From the NCBI GenBank assembly GCA_036960485.1, contig JBALXS010000006.1, positions 1 through 64,000 on the forward strand: 64,000 nt of DNA, given 5' to 3'. Shown piece after piece: positions 25,787 through 34,363 of this stretch. Positions within the stretch are counted from its first letter, which is position 1. Each line of letters opens with the position of its first letter. Below the pieces are notes generated by a model. It had not been told where the DNA came from. It saw nothing but the letters and a program-made list of their open reading frames with translations, and did no database searches. The translations under genes were made by a program, and so were the position numbers. The stretch comes from Rs1 sp036960485 (lineage in GTDB: Bacteria > Pseudomonadota > Gammaproteobacteria > Pseudomonadales > Balneatricaceae).

Positions 25787-26917
25787 TTAAGAGGAAAGCT
25801 CCTTTTGCAACGTCCGTATTCTGCTTTGATACTCAGCATGGTCATGGTAACAGCCGTAGAAATAACGTTTACCTGAATAGCTCATCCTTCCGTGTAGGCA
25901 GCGCCAGTTATCAAAAATTAAGGCCATGCCTGGTCGCAAAGGAATTTTAATCCAATTAGCCTGATCCATACTGTGGCGGTTAAACTCTGCGTAAGCTTCG
26001 TAAAACAGTGCCTGTTGCGCATCCGGTAATAGAAAGGGTGAGCGGTCGTAATTGTTGAAAGTGATTTGTTCCAAATCGCCGTGACGATCGTATCGAATAG
26101 CTGGCCGCTGTGCCGATAAGTGCACATGGTCTTCTTTATAGTGGCCTGGCACCTCGACTTGGCAGAGCACTTGATAAAGATCAGGGCGCTGGAGGCGGAT
26201 TTTTTCAGCAATGGCGAAACCGTCTACTACCAAGCTCTCCCCACCTTGTCCATCGAACTCTAAGCAATTGAACATTTGTAAGCCCGGAGCATTGCAGTGA
26301 TATGATGCATCGGTATGAGGAGACAGAAAACTGGTAGTGTATGCCGTATCGTCGTGGTGTTTAACTTCAGTGGATAATGGCCAATAAGTGCCGAAAATTG
26401 TGCGTTGAGCAGGCGCAAGTCGCTCGGCTAAATCAATAGTGCCTTGTACGCTTGCTTCTGTCCCCTTAACCAAACAAAAACCGTACCGATCAATCTGGCT
26501 CAACCAATTCAAAACGCCTTGATCGCCGTCGATGATCTCTTGATAGTCAATACTGGGAATTTCATTGAGCATGGCATCTTGTTGCCAGAGCACTTTGTTG
26601 GTTGCGTGTGAGAGTTGATTATCATCGAGCGCTTTACCGACTACCTGAGCGAGTCGTAAACAAGAAATAGTCGTTTGCTCACCGTTGTTCCAGCTAATGT
26701 TAATTTGCTGCTCTTGATCGAGTAATGTGACTCGAACTCCTCTTAGGTCCTGGCTGAGCGAGAAGGTATCAATGTTTCTCTGCAAGGTTTGGCTATTCAT
26801 GCTTTTCTCGTCTTCACCGTGATCCATCACCCAAAGCCATGGGAAAGTTTTCTCACTTTTATCAGCCCAAATGACCACCAAGCCTTCGGATGAGGCGGTT
26901 GCAGTTTGTATAATCAT
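25787..26917 (-). CDS. Trimethyllysine dioxygenase-like Fe(II)/2-oxoglutarate enzyme
   Basis: A 376-residue enzyme expected to hydroxylate N6-trimethyllysine at C3 using Fe(II), O2 and 2-oxoglutarate. The N-terminal DUF971-like domain (about 15-110) keeps 'FPWLWVMDH' and 'NSQTLQRNIDTF', as in eukaryotic TMLH, but lacks the usual zinc cysteines there. The TauD-type domain has the HxD pair H201/D203 ('LSPHTDASYH'), 'GLQMFNCLEFDGQGGESLVVDGF', 'NNYDRSPF', distal H342 ('FDNWRCLHGR') and 'GKRYFYGCY'. These blocks fit TMLH better than gamma-butyrobetaine hydroxylase. It stands alone with GAGGAG before the ATG, and is divergent from the aldolase gene. Motif B lies immediately upstream. Confidence 0.82.
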   Translation of the reverse strand: MIIQTATASSEGLVVIWADKSEKTFPWLWVMDHGEDEKSMNSQTLQRNIDTFSLSQDLRGVRVTLLDQEQQINISWNNGEQTTISCLRLAQVVGKALDDNQLSHATNKVLWQQDAMLNEIPSIDYQEIIDGDQGVLNWLSQIDRYGFCLVKGTEASVQGTIDLAERLAPAQRTIFGTYWPLSTEVKHHDDTAYTTSFLSPHTDASYHCNAPGLQMFNCLEFDGQGGESLVVDGFAIAEKIRLQRPDLYQVLCQVEVPGHYKEDHVHLSAQRPAIRYDRHGDLEQITFNNYDRSPFLLPDAQQALFYEAYAEFNRHSMDQANWIKIPLRPGMALIFDNWRCLHGRMSYSGKRYFYGCYHDHAEYQSRIRTLQKELSS

Positions 26918-26931
26918 TAGCCAAAACTCCT

Positions 26932-26946
26932 CTTGTTATTCAAATG
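26932..26946. promoter_or_regulatory. Putative operator, copy B (dioxygenase upstream region)
   Basis: CTTGTTATTCAAATG is the reverse complement of CATTTGAATAACAAG and matches copy A (24898-24912) at 14 of 15 positions. It abuts the ribosome site of the dioxygenase gene, a place where a bound repressor would block transcription. Confidence 0.5.
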
Positions 26947-27121
26947 TATAATAAGTATATTATGAGGAAAATGCTCAATGATCAACCGTCTTGAACTATT
27001 TTTTATATTTAGTTCTCATCCTGAAACAGTAGATATTGGTTTCTGGATGGAAACTATTTAAATAATATCTCCAAAAATATTGATAGCCACAACAATTATT
27101 ATTTTCACCAAGGATAGAGTG

Positions 27122-28147
27122 ATGTTTTTATCAGACAATACCGCACCAGCAAGCCCAGAGATTTGGCGTTATGTCGAGAAACATGCCCAAAACGGCTACG
27201 ACTTACCTTATGGCGATGACATTTTAACAACGCAGCTCAATGATTGCGTCTCGGCTATTTTTGATCAGCAAGTCTTTGTCTTCCCAGTACTGACAGGCAC
27301 GGCTGCTAACTGTCTAGCGCTAGGGCAAATGTGTCATGGGCGACAAAGTATTATCTGTCACCCTAACAGCCATTTAGCGGTTTCTGAAAGCACTGCACCG
27401 CAACTATTTACCGGTGGGGCTAGGCTTACTACACTGGGCACTGATCTAGATAGAATCGATAGTCAATTACTCAATGAATACTTACGAGCGCTTGATATAA
27501 AAGATATACACAGCCCACCGCCTGCGGTTTTGGCGATCACTCAAGCAACAGAATATGGCCGTAGTTACAGCTGTGAGCAGATCAATGAACTCGGTGAGAT
27601 TTGTCGCCGCCATCAATTGAAATACTTCGTTGACGGCGCTAGATTTGCCAACGCTGTCGCATCTATTGGCTGTCATCCCGCTGATTTAAGTTGTCGAAGT
27701 GGAGTGGATGCAATGACGTTTGGTGCCAGCAAAAACGGTACTTTTGGAGCTGAAGCTCTGGTCGTTTTTGATCCCTCCCTAGCGGCTAATATACGAGCGC
27801 ATGCTAAACAAACTGGCCATTTGGCGTCTAAAATGAGGTTTTTATCTGCCCAATTACTCGGCTATTTTGAGAATGAACTATGGCTGAATAACGCCAGTCA
27901 CGCGAACCAAATGGCGAAGTTAGTAGCTGATAAGATAGTTGAGAAAGGCCTAGGCACTTGTTATTTCCCCGCTCAGACCAATCAGCTATTTGTATCTTTG
28001 AGCAGCCAACAATGGCAGAGCGCAAAAGAGCAAGGTTATGCTTTATATCACTGGCCGGTGGAAGGTCAAGATTGCTACCGATTAGTCACCAGCTGGGCAA
28101 CCAAAGAGAGTGATGTGGCAGGCTTTATTGCTGCGATTCAAATTTAA
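27122..28147 (+). CDS. PLP-dependent threonine-aldolase-like enzyme, possible 3-hydroxy-trimethyllysine aldolase
   Basis: A 341-residue beta-eliminating-lyase-family protein. It begins 'MFLSDNTAPASPEIWRYVEK', typical of low-specificity threonine aldolases, and carries 'TGTAANCLALGQM', the PLP-ring Asp D171 ('FVDGARFANAVAS') and Schiff-base Lys K204 ('FGASKNGTFGAE'). Such enzymes cleave 3-hydroxy amino acids to glycine and an aldehyde. Placed head-to-head with a trimethyllysine dioxygenase, the natural guess is cleavage of 3-hydroxy-trimethyllysine to 4-trimethylaminobutyraldehyde. That specificity is inferred; an ordinary threonine aldolase is possible. ATG 27122 follows AAGGATAGAGTG; an upstream in-frame start at 27080 would add a non-homologous head. 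Confidence 0.85.
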   Translation: MFLSDNTAPASPEIWRYVEKHAQNGYDLPYGDDILTTQLNDCVSAIFDQQVFVFPVLTGTAANCLALGQMCHGRQSIICHPNSHLAVSESTAPQLFTGGARLTTLGTDLDRIDSQLLNEYLRALDIKDIHSPPPAVLAITQATEYGRSYSCEQINELGEICRRHQLKYFVDGARFANAVASIGCHPADLSCRSGVDAMTFGASKNGTFGAEALVVFDPSLAANIRAHAKQTGHLASKMRFLSAQLLGYFENELWLNNASHANQMAKLVADKIVEKGLGTCYFPAQTNQLFVSLSSQQWQSAKEQGYALYHWPVEGQDCYRLVTSWATKESDVAGFIAAIQI

Positions 28148-28238
28148 TAGAGATGAATTAGGCGGAGCCTAAATCATCAAGGGTCTAATTCCGCGCCCTT
28201 TAAGGCGTGAACTTGTTAACACTGTGAGGTAAACCCCC

Positions 28239-29237
28239 GTGTCTTTGATAACTAGTGAAGTAGATTTTAATGCACAAGGTAAGCACTGTGGCTATATACG
28301 TTTAGCCCATTCAGTCTCTCGGTCAGCTTATGGATGGCTACCTGTTCCTGTTGTCAGCATTAAGCGCGCTCAAGGGCCTAAGGTTGTAGTGATGGCTGGT
28401 AATCATGGGGATGAGTACGAAGGGCAAATTATCGTTCAACAATTGATAGCCACTATTGAGGCTGCGGATATTGAAGGGCAGCTTATCTTGTTACCGATGG
28501 CGAATTTCCCAGCAGCGCAAGCTGGCCAGCGCACTTCACCTTTAGATCAGCTTAATTTGAATCGCATTTTCCCCGGCGACGCGCAGGGGACAACGACTGC
28601 TGTGATGGCAAATTATATTGAAACGGTGCTGTTAGCTGGTGCTGATTACTTTATCGATATCCACTCAGGAGGTCAATCACTTGAATACCTGCCACTAGCG
28701 ATGGCTAATATTGAAGGCAGCGCAGCGCACCAAGAGCGGCTAAAAGTAATGCTAGAAAGCTTAGCACTACCCCATACACTGTTATTTGGTGAAGATGCCC
28801 AAGGCTGGTTTGCTACCTCAGCAGCTTATCGCCAGGGAGCCTGTGCGGTGACTGTTGAACTCGGTGGTGGCGGGCGGGTGAATACCCACTATAGAAAGGA
28901 TTTCCAAAACTCCCTATTGCGCTTTTTTTCAGCTGTTCAGCTGTGTAAGAACTCCGCTGAACTTAAGCCTGTGCGACCCATTCAATACGTAGAGAGTAAA
29001 GCTGAACAGCTAATATTTTCTTACACTGATGGCTTATTCGAATCGCAGGTGGAGCTAGGTGACTGGATTGAGAAAGGCCAACTACTCGCTTGTATTTACC
29101 AGCCAGAAACCCCGTTGTCTAAGGTGACAAAAGTTTATGCTGAGATGGAAGGGATTGTTGTTTGCCTGCGGGCGATGGCAGCTACTGAGCGCGGAGACTG
29201 TTTATTTGAATTGGTAGCTCCACGGGGCAGCCTTTAA
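28239..29237 (+). CDS. M14-type succinylglutamate desuccinylase / aspartoacylase family deacylase (DoeB-like)
   Basis: A 332-residue zinc hydrolase. Zinc ligands H56 and E59 are in 'AGNHGDEYEG' and H142 in 'FIDIHSGGQ'; the catalytic-type Glu lies in 'CAVTVELGGGG'. The C-terminal part (about 245-330) is a lipoyl/barrel-like cap with 'SYTDGLFESQVELGDWIEKGQLLACIY'. Close relatives remove an N-acyl group from small amino acids, for example N-acetyl-diaminobutyrate in ectoine breakdown. Its place downstream of the aldolase suggests removal of an acyl group from the cluster's amino acid substrate, which remains speculative. The GTG start follows GAGGT. Confidence 0.82.
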   Translation: MSLITSEVDFNAQGKHCGYIRLAHSVSRSAYGWLPVPVVSIKRAQGPKVVVMAGNHGDEYEGQIIVQQLIATIEAADIEGQLILLPMANFPAAQAGQRTSPLDQLNLNRIFPGDAQGTTTAVMANYIETVLLAGADYFIDIHSGGQSLEYLPLAMANIEGSAAHQERLKVMLESLALPHTLLFGEDAQGWFATSAAYRQGACAVTVELGGGGRVNTHYRKDFQNSLLRFFSAVQLCKNSAELKPVRPIQYVESKAEQLIFSYTDGLFESQVELGDWIEKGQLLACIYQPETPLSKVTKVYAEMEGIVVCLRAMAATERGDCLFELVAPRGSL

Positions 29238-29294
29238 GTGTGAACGGCAGTGTGTAAAGCATTCAACTAACCTTAAACTTTATTATCTGATAAC

Positions 29295-29753
29295 TCAAAA
29301 AGGCGGGTTGCGTCGTTTCACCGGTGACAGCTTAATAATTGCTGTGCTGGTTTCTGCCATATCAACGATGTTATCTAGTACTTCATCCAGCTGAGGAATT
29401 GATTTAAGAACTAAGCGCGCTATAAAGCAATCATCTCCGGTAACTTTGTCGCATTCTAAGCAGTTATCCATTTCGATCAAACGCTGTTGTAAAATATGGA
29501 TTTTTCCCGGTAAGGGTCTTATTCTTACAATCGCGCTAAAAGGATAACCGATTAATTCGTGATTGAGCTGCACTGTAAATTTACTTATCACACCGCTTTC
29601 TTCTAAGCGCTTAATACGCTCAGCAATACTCGGTGCAGACATGCCAATTTGTGCGGCAATAGTGCTGGTTGGCAATCTGGCATTGTCACTTAGAATCTTA
29701 ATTATTTTACGGTCGGTAGCATCAATTTTAATGCTTTGGTTATTCGCAGGCAT
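29295..29753 (-). CDS. Lrp/AsnC-family regulator
   Basis: A 152-residue feast/famine regulator. The N-terminal HTH (about 12-60) has 'IDATDRKIIKILSDNARLPTSTIAAQIGMSAPSIAERIKRLEESGVISKF'. The C-terminal RAM domain (about 70-145) has the ligand region around 'CDKVTGDDCFIARLVLKS'. It is divergent from the exporter gene at 29912 with 158 bp between, so it likely controls that gene, and possibly the deacylase that converges on it. Amino-acid ligands are usual for the family. Confidence 0.9.
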   Translation of the reverse strand: MPANNQSIKIDATDRKIIKILSDNARLPTSTIAAQIGMSAPSIAERIKRLEESGVISKFTVQLNHELIGYPFSAIVRIRPLPGKIHILQQRLIEMDNCLECDKVTGDDCFIARLVLKSIPQLDEVLDNIVDMAETSTAIIKLSPVKRRNPPF

Positions 29754-29911
29754 AATGGTGTTTTCCCAGTATTATAAAAGGTAATAACTGATATTAGCCT
29801 AATTTACGTTATATCTTCTAATATTTTTTCTGGGATAATTGTTGCCATTAGTACCAAGAATTACTCGCTGTGCGCTTAGGCTTTCAAGCGTCAAATAATT
29901 AAGAGGTAAGT

Positions 29912-30811
29912 ATGCAGTTAACCGCAAAACAAGTAGGTACTTTGGAGATGAGTACCGCGATGATTCTCTCAGGATTTATCGGTTTCTTTGTTATTGAATC
30001 TGGGCAGTCAGTGTGGAATGTGATCTTCTTTCGCTGCTTGTTTGGCGCGATTAGTTTAGGGCTATATTGCTGGTGGCGCGGTTTTTTAAGCCCATGGCCA
30101 TTAAGAGGAAAAGCCACGGTTATTGCTTTATGCGCGGCAATTGCTTTAGTGCTGAACTGGGTGTTGTTGTTTAACGCTTATAGTTACGCTTCAATCTCGC
30201 TGGCAACCGTGGTGTATAACACGCAGCCCTTTTTTCTTATTCTAGCGGGCAGTATTGTGTTTGGTGAGAAAATAGCGTTGGGTAAGCTTCCCTGGTTTGT
30301 CAGCGCTTTTGTTGGTTTACTGCTAATTGTGGAAATTGGCATGAGCGATTTTACGGGTAATCAGCAAATTCTTGGCTTTGCCATGGCCTTAGGTGCAGCG
30401 GTGCTATATGCGATTAATACGCTTTTAACCAGGAAGTTAACTAATATAAGACCTGAGGTAATCGCGCTGGTAAATACTTTTATCGGCATTATCGTGTTAA
30501 TGCCACTCGCCAATTTTGGGGCGCTTCCTACAGCTGCTCTGAACTGGAGTTATTTAATTATTTTGGGCGTTGTGCATACTTGTATTATGTATATTTTGAT
30601 GTATTCAGCGTATCAAAAATTACCTATTACTATCATTGCGATATTGGCTTTCTTATATCCTGCTGTGGCGATAGTGGTTGATTACGTGATGTATGACCAA
30701 AGCTTAACCAGCTATCAATGGTTGGGTGTTATCGTTATTTTGTTAAGTGTGACAGGATTGAATTTAGGCTGGGGTTTGAAAAATTCACGGTTTGTGAAGC
30801 GCACAAGTTAA
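29912..30811 (+). CDS. EamA/DMT-family transporter
   Basis: A 299-residue inner-membrane protein with about ten helices in two EamA repeats (about 5-140 and 150-285), such as 'LVLNWVLLFNAYSYASISLATVVYNTQPFFLILAGSIVFGEKIALGKLPWF'. Members export amino acids or small metabolites. The divergent Lrp-type regulator supports an amino-acid-related substrate. AGAGGT precedes the ATG. The direction of transport is inferred from the family. Confidence 0.85.
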   Translation: MQLTAKQVGTLEMSTAMILSGFIGFFVIESGQSVWNVIFFRCLFGAISLGLYCWWRGFLSPWPLRGKATVIALCAAIALVLNWVLLFNAYSYASISLATVVYNTQPFFLILAGSIVFGEKIALGKLPWFVSAFVGLLLIVEIGMSDFTGNQQILGFAMALGAAVLYAINTLLTRKLTNIRPEVIALVNTFIGIIVLMPLANFGALPTAALNWSYLIILGVVHTCIMYILMYSAYQKLPITIIAILAFLYPAVAIVVDYVMYDQSLTSYQWLGVIVILLSVTGLNLGWGLKNSRFVKRTS

Positions 30812-31115
30812 AAGCTATAAATGAGTTACAAGCTAGAAGTTATAAGTTGAAAATAATTATCACATATATTATTTCTGGTTAAATAGGCGTGGATCTCAGT
30901 ATACACGCTGCTTTCATAGCCGTTTTTAAAGATATCCCTTCTTGGTTTATCCGCAAATATAGCAATATTGTTATGTTTCGCTGCAAAAGTTACAACTTGT
31001 TACAAGCTGATGCGTTAGTGCAAAGAGTTTGCTGTGATATTTATAGATACTACTCTTACTTAAAGAGAAGCTTATAAAAAAGTGAGTTTCTCAGTCATGT
31101 AACAGGAGAGATCAC
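30812..31115. other. Intergenic region before the Spy/CpxP-like gene
   Basis: About 300 bases. Several repeats of short words (GTTACAAGCT, AAGTTATAAGTT, AACTTGTTACAAGCT) occur, but no gene with a ribosome site was seen. It should contain the promoter of the gene at 31116. Confidence 0.4.
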
Positions 31116-31568
31116 ATGAAGCGTTCAACTAAAATTATCAGTGTCATCGTCATTAGTATCAGTATGGCAACCGGTGCTACTGCTTACGCAACTTACAAGC
31201 AGGGTTATGGTGAAGCGCATGCTGCGTTCATGACTAGTTATGTTAGTAATAAGTTAGATTTAACCGATAGTCAGCAAATAGAGTTAAGTGCGCTTAGCAC
31301 CAAACTGATGGCGTTAAAGAATAACTTAAAGCCACAAGATAAGCCGATAGCTCAGGAGATAACAGCATTACTCAGTGCTGATAAGTTAGATCAGCAGCAG
31401 GCGCTGGCAATTATAACCGATAGAACAGCGCTTATAAATCAAGCAGCACCCGAGGTAGTGGCCGCTTTTGCCAATTTTCTCGATGGGCTCAACACTGCAC
31501 AAAAGGCTGAGGTTTTGGAATTTTTAGAGAAAAAGCAGCAGCACGGCGACCGCAGTTGGAAGCATTAA
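31116..31568 (+). CDS. Spy/CpxP-like periplasmic stress protein
   Basis: A 150-residue exported protein. The signal peptide is at about 1-25 (ending ATAYA). The mature part is helical, with an LTxxQ-type block 'LDLTDSQQIELSALSTKLM' and 'LLSADKLDQQQALAIITDRT', the pattern of Spy/CpxP chaperones that sense misfolded envelope proteins. GGAGAG precedes the ATG. Three genes downstream is a CpxR/CpxA-type pair, so it is a likely feedback regulator of that system. Confidence 0.8.
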   Translation: MKRSTKIISVIVISISMATGATAYATYKQGYGEAHAAFMTSYVSNKLDLTDSQQIELSALSTKLMALKNNLKPQDKPIAQEITALLSADKLDQQQALAIITDRTALINQAAPEVVAAFANFLDGLNTAQKAEVLEFLEKKQQHGDRSWKH

Positions 31569-31721
31569 TAGCAGCGCATAGTATTTGCTGGTTATTTCGC
31601 TAAGAATTGCTGAACTTAAGTTACATTCCCGACTCACATTGGCTTCTCTATTTTTAATAAGAAAGTAATAGGTTGAGTTGGATTGAGTATTAAAGCAGTA
31701 AGGGTAGCAAGGAGTAAGGTT

Positions 31722-32153
31722 ATGAACGAGCAACTACATAGTATTGATCAACGAGGTTTGTTGAGTGCTTTGATCGCGCGGTGTTCTAACTTTTTCGAAA
31801 ATGATCTACCAGCAGGCAGGTTGGTGAATATAGTAAATGGGCTAGGCAATGAAATTGGGCTCAGTAAAAAACAGCACATCTGCCTGCAGCAACAAGCCGC
31901 AGAACTGGCGAAAATGTTAGATGATAGCAGTGCAAAAGAGTTAGATGAGCCGATGCTATTAAGTGTTCTGCAAGGCGATATAATGGCGGGAGAAGTGTTG
32001 ATCAGTGATTTTGATAAAGCGGGAAATCACCAGCGCCCTGCATTACTCAAAACCTTAAATGCGCTAGGCGTTTGGTTTATGGCTTTGAACAGCAACCAGC
32101 AAGAAAATATCAAATGCTTGCAGCAAAGGCCTTTTCGATTGTCAATTGGATAG
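31722..32153 (+). CDS. Hypothetical protein between CpxP-like and CpxR-like genes
   Basis: A 143-residue protein, soluble and mostly helical, with two Cys near the middle ('LIARCSNFF', 'KKQHICLQQ'). No signal peptide, membrane segment or known domain was recognised. ATG 31722 is chosen because AAGGAG lies just upstream; an earlier TTG at 31683 is possible. It lies only 37 bp before the response-regulator gene and is probably co-transcribed with it, which hints at an accessory role in the envelope stress response. Confidence 0.7.
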   Translation: MNEQLHSIDQRGLLSALIARCSNFFENDLPAGRLVNIVNGLGNEIGLSKKQHICLQQQAAELAKMLDDSSAKELDEPMLLSVLQGDIMAGEVLISDFDKAGNHQRPALLKTLNALGVWFMALNSNQQENIKCLQQRPFRLSIG

Positions 32154-32190
32154 GTTATGCTGTTTTAAAACAGCCCTTTAGGATAAACCT

Positions 32191-32865
32191 ATGCATGATG
32201 TACTACTGATAGACGATGACAAGAAGCTAGCACCGTTACTCAAAGAGTACTGCGAGCGTTACAACATTGCTATCAGCGCTGTTGAATTGCCATCACTAGG
32301 GCTGCAAAAGCTAAAAAGTGAAGTTTTCGACGCGGTAATTTTAGATGTTATGTTACCAGAAATGGATGGCTTTGAAGTTTGTAGAAAGATTCGCCAATTT
32401 AGTGAAATTCCGGTGATCATGTTAACTGCCAGAGGTGAAATTACTGATCGCGTGGTGGGGTTAGAAATTGGCGCCGACGATTATTTACCTAAGCCTTTTG
32501 ATCCACGTGAATTGGTCGCTAGGTTAAACAGTATTATGAAGCGCAAATCATCTAGCCTTACATCACCGGTAACCTTAGATTTTGCGCAGCTATCGATAAA
32601 CCCAGCACAGCGAGAAGTGTCAGTGGCTGGAAAAGTTGTTGATTTAACTACTATGGAATACCAGCTACTCTTATTGCTCGCCAATAACCCCGGTAAGGAT
32701 TTTTCAAGAGACGATATTCTCAATCAACTTAAAGGGATAGACACTGAGCTGTTTAGTCGTTCAGTGGACATTTTAGTGAGTCGCTTACGTACTAAACTCA
32801 AACCTGCCCAACCTATCAAAACCGTTTATGGCTCAGGGTATGCTTTCGTCGCTGCACATAAATAG
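32191..32865 (+). CDS. OmpR-family response regulator, CpxR-like
   Basis: A 224-residue regulator. The REC domain (1-115) has 'LIDDDKKL', phospho-acceptor D52 ('VILDVMLPEMDG'), 'VIMLTARGEI' and 'LPKPFDPREL'. The C-terminal winged helix (about 130-222) has 'LTTMEYQLLLLLANNPGKDFSRDDILNQLKG' and 'RSVDILVSRLRTKL'. It is followed 76 bp later by its kinase. Together with the Spy/CpxP-like protein this matches the Cpx envelope-stress arrangement. Confidence 0.9.
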   Translation: MHDVLLIDDDKKLAPLLKEYCERYNIAISAVELPSLGLQKLKSEVFDAVILDVMLPEMDGFEVCRKIRQFSEIPVIMLTARGEITDRVVGLEIGADDYLPKPFDPRELVARLNSIMKRKSSSLTSPVTLDFAQLSINPAQREVSVAGKVVDLTTMEYQLLLLLANNPGKDFSRDDILNQLKGIDTELFSRSVDILVSRLRTKLKPAQPIKTVYGSGYAFVAAHK

Positions 32866-32941
32866 GCGTTGCCAATAAATAGTAGCAGCCAATAAATAGC
32901 ATTTGTAAATAAGTAAGCCCTGCAAAATTTGGGAATGTATT

Positions 32942-34297
32942 ATGAAAAAAATCATCCAATTATTTAAAAAATCCTTAGCCGCGCGTTTAATGCTAGTACT
33001 CGGTATCACCGGGTTTGCGATCGTTAGCCTAATTATTACTATTGTATTCCATGGGTTTTCCAGCCAGTGGAAAGATAATGTGATGCCCCATTTTGTACAG
33101 TATTTGGATTACATCAACCATGATATTGGCAATCCGCCAAACATAGAAAGAGCCAAATATTTAGCACAAAAGTTACAAATGAATATTTACATTAAAGGAG
33201 AGGGGACTAGCTATTCTTCGTCGGGAGAGGAAATTGATTTAACTGATATTACCTTTCATGATAGAGATCGAAAATGGCGCAAGCTAGCTAAAAGTGCTTT
33301 GGCTGACTTAGACAAAGCAGACCAAAATCTAACCTTTGCAGAAGATGATGATCGCCTAGTGATGCGCAATCAGTTTGCTGGCTATGAAGTCTTTTTCGAG
33401 CTATCTCACAATGGCAAAGCAGAGCAAACTAACAAAATCCGCAATTGGTCACTATTATGCTTATTGCTGATATTTATGCTCAGTTTTTGGCAATTACGAC
33501 GCATGTTGAAACCCGTGCAAGATATTAAAATAGGCGTAAAGCATATGGGTAAAGGCGAGTTGGGCTATCGAGTGCCTGTTCGCAGTGATAATGATTTGGG
33601 TGAGCTTTCAGCCAGCATTAATCAAATGGCGACTGATATTGCACAAATGCTCGATGCCAAGCGTCAGCTGCTATTAGCGGTAAGCCATGAGTTACGCTCA
33701 CCTTTAACTAGAGCTAAAATAGCTAGCCAAATGCTCGAAGATTCGCTTAATAAAGTGCGCTTGCAAGAAGATATTATGGAGATGGAAACTTTAATCACCG
33801 AGATTTTAGAGACCGAGCGCATGAATACTCCGCATGCTGTATTGCATCGTACTGCTATTAATTTGGTTGATCTTATTGAAAGTGTTATCAGTGAATTACC
33901 CGCCAATAAGGTGCAATTTAACTGCACACAACCACAAGCTTTAGATACCCTGTTTGAGCTAGATGAAAAGCGTATGCGCTTGTTAATGCGCAACACAATT
34001 GCCAATGCTATTTGCCACGGAGCGCATGGGGCAAAGGCGCCAAGTGTTGAATTGGCAATTGATGCTACCAATATTGAAATTCAAGTACACGATCATGGCC
34101 CAGGTATTGCCAGTGAAGATTTGCTGCATGTTACAGAACCGTTTTATCGAGCTGATCCTTCACGCACCCGTGATACAGGCGGTTTTGGTATTGGTTTATA
34201 TCTTTGTAAATTAATAGTGACAGCCCATCAAGGACAAATGCAAATAACGAGTGAACTAGGTGAGGGAACTTGTGTGAGGATTATATTGCCGCTTTAG
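32942..34297 (+). CDS. Sensor histidine kinase, CpxA-like
   Basis: A 451-residue inner-membrane kinase. TM1 is at about 14-38, a periplasmic loop at about 40-165 and TM2 at about 168-185, followed by a HAMP domain ('LKPVQDIKIGVKHMGKGELGYRVPVRSDNDLGELSASINQMA'). The HisKA motif is 'LLLAVSHELRSPLTRAKIA' with H249. The ATPase domain has 'LLMRNTIANAICHG', 'VHDHGPGI' and 'GFGIGLYLCKLIV'. All kinase motifs are intact. It pairs with the regulator at 32191 and ends at a shared bidirectional terminator. Confidence 0.9.
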   Translation: MKKIIQLFKKSLAARLMLVLGITGFAIVSLIITIVFHGFSSQWKDNVMPHFVQYLDYINHDIGNPPNIERAKYLAQKLQMNIYIKGEGTSYSSSGEEIDLTDITFHDRDRKWRKLAKSALADLDKADQNLTFAEDDDRLVMRNQFAGYEVFFELSHNGKAEQTNKIRNWSLLCLLLIFMLSFWQLRRMLKPVQDIKIGVKHMGKGELGYRVPVRSDNDLGELSASINQMATDIAQMLDAKRQLLLAVSHELRSPLTRAKIASQMLEDSLNKVRLQEDIMEMETLITEILETERMNTPHAVLHRTAINLVDLIESVISELPANKVQFNCTQPQALDTLFELDEKRMRLLMRNTIANAICHGAHGAKAPSVELAIDATNIEIQVHDHGPGIASEDLLHVTEPFYRADPSRTRDTGGFGIGLYLCKLIVTAHQGQMQITSELGEGTCVRIILPL

Positions 34298-34327
34298 AAA
34301 GATAGTTAAAGAATGAAAGAGCTAAAA

Positions 34328-34350
34328 AGCTGGATGACTAGCATCCAGCT
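34328..34350. terminator. Bidirectional terminator between cpxA-like and BCCT genes
   Basis: AGCTGGATG (34328-34336) pairs with CATCCAGCT (34342-34350) around a 5-nt loop. On the minus strand it is followed by a T-run (TTTTT at 34324-34328), making it a good terminator for the BCCT gene. On the plus strand the T-run is weaker. Confidence 0.75.
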
Positions 34351-34363
34351 ACTTTAAACGTGA

